Source of the DNA: Oscillospiraceae bacterium
GTDB taxonomy: Bacteria; Bacillota; Clostridia; Oscillospirales; SIG627
Reading direction: 5' to 3'
DNA: 51,520 nt
Assembly: GCA_015065265.1 (NCBI GenBank)
Contig: SVQQ01000012.1
Coordinates: 1-51,520 of the forward strand
Shown here: in pieces, positions 51,071-51,520 of the stretch
Position numbering within the stretch: the first letter of the stretch is position 1
Layout: each line of letters starts with the position of its first letter
Translations under genes and position numbers: made by a program
Notes under the pieces: generated by a model
The model's database searches: none
What the model saw: the letters and a program-made list of their open reading frames with translations, nothing else
What the model was told of the DNA's origin: nothing

Positions 51071-51520
51071 CTACCTCTTCTTCATATTAAGTAAAACTAT
51101 TGAAAAAATTACAATAACTATCCCCGAATATTGAACAAAGGAAAGATTGTCCTTGAAAATTATTCCACCGAGAATTGTGGCAACTACAGGCTCAATTGCG
51201 GCAACCACCGATGCCTTTGACCCCTCTATTCTTTCAAGTCCCTGTGTGTAAAAGAGATAGGGAAGAACTGCAGTTACAAGCCCCGATAGTATCATTATAA
51301 TGACGCCTGTCAAAGAAGAAATTCCACCTGTTACCGCATTTATGTCAATAAAAGGTGTCAGACCAAGACAAGCAAATATAAAAGTATATGTAGTTATAGT
51401 GATGGACTTGTATCCCTTTTCAAGAGCAAACCTTGAAAAAATACTGTATAAAGCATATGCAAAACCCGAGGAAACGCCAAGCAAAAGTGCTAATATTGAA
51501 ATCTTGGTATCACTTCCCAC
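51071..51520 (-). CDS. EamA/DMT-family transporter (N-terminus outside the window)
   Basis: The last 149 codons of a leftward membrane-protein gene that continues beyond base 51520. It has five hydrophobic helices, and the second EamA repeat is clear: SSGFAYALYSIFSRFALEKG at its start, and SKASVVAAIEPVVATILGG in the canonical position. It ends in KKR. The substrate is unknown. It is not closely similar to the EamA protein at 48035-48904. Confidence 0.88.
   Translation of the reverse strand: MGSDTKISILALLLGVSSGFAYALYSIFSRFALEKGYKSITITTYTFIFACLGLTPFIDINAVTGGISSLTGVIIMILSGLVTAVLPYLFYTQGLERIEGSKASVVAAIEPVVATILGGIIFKDNLSFVQYSGIVIVIFSIVLLNMKKR

Overview
The window looks like a low-GC member of the Bacillota, class Clostridia. 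The evidence is strong TTGACA-N17-TATAAT promoters, GGAGG-type ribosome binding sites, S-layer-homology (SLH) surface proteins, a type III glutamine synthetase, a SigG-like sporulation sigma-factor remnant and a CdaR-type regulator. No 16S rRNA is present, so I do not go below class level.

Layout. (1) 1-9,190 is an accessory island. It holds a leftward promoter with a structured leader for a gene outside the window. Next comes a tightly coupled leftward operon of DUF6361 protein, phospholipase D-like protein and SF2/SNF2-type helicase, a probable anti-phage or nucleic-acid defence module. It continues with a SLOG-like Rossmann protein, an XRE regulator and an orphan protein whose C-terminus resembles abortive-infection proteins. 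It ends in short direct repeats just downstream of lysS. (2) 9,249-17,991 is one leftward operon of nine genes: rsmE, membrane protein, cdaR-like, ftsE, ftsX, M23 hydrolase, S41 protease, greA, lysS. FtsEX and its probable LytM hydrolase partner form a cell-wall remodelling unit inside a translation/transcription operon. (3) 18,098-19,583 carries prmA and a small P-loop protein. (4) 19,686-22,992 is a phage-derived scrap: serine recombinase, terminase large and small subunits, and no structural genes. (5) 23,111-27,615 is the operon acpP, glnN, esterase, pgi. (6) 27,789-41,786 holds three giant tandem secreted paralogues (1,471, 1,524 and 1,535 aa). Each has a mid-protein SLH triplet and a C-terminal glycosidase-like barrel. 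Two also carry what looks like a metal-site-degenerate metallophosphoesterase domain. (7) 42,046-44,018 has an iron-type alcohol dehydrogenase, a striking array of hairpins, two tandem repeats that start with a copy of the tRNA-Ser 3' end, and tRNA-Ser(GGA). (8) 44,196-51,520 has a small SLH protein, a MurJ/SpoVB-type flippase, the truncated SigG-like gene, yajC, two EamA transporters, an XRE regulator and the kdgK-kdgA pair behind a cre-like operator.

How it fits together. The giant SLH proteins are probably wall-anchored carbohydrate-active enzymes. KdgK and KdgA finish uronate/ketodeoxygluconate breakdown into glycolysis, so the cell may use uronic-acid polysaccharides, although no lyase or transporter for them is in the window. 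The best candidates for undescribed biology are the helicase/PLD/DUF6361 module with its possible shared promoter motif, the multi-hairpin element near tRNA-Ser, and the three giant SLH proteins. All functions are read from sequence motifs by eye; no database search was possible.
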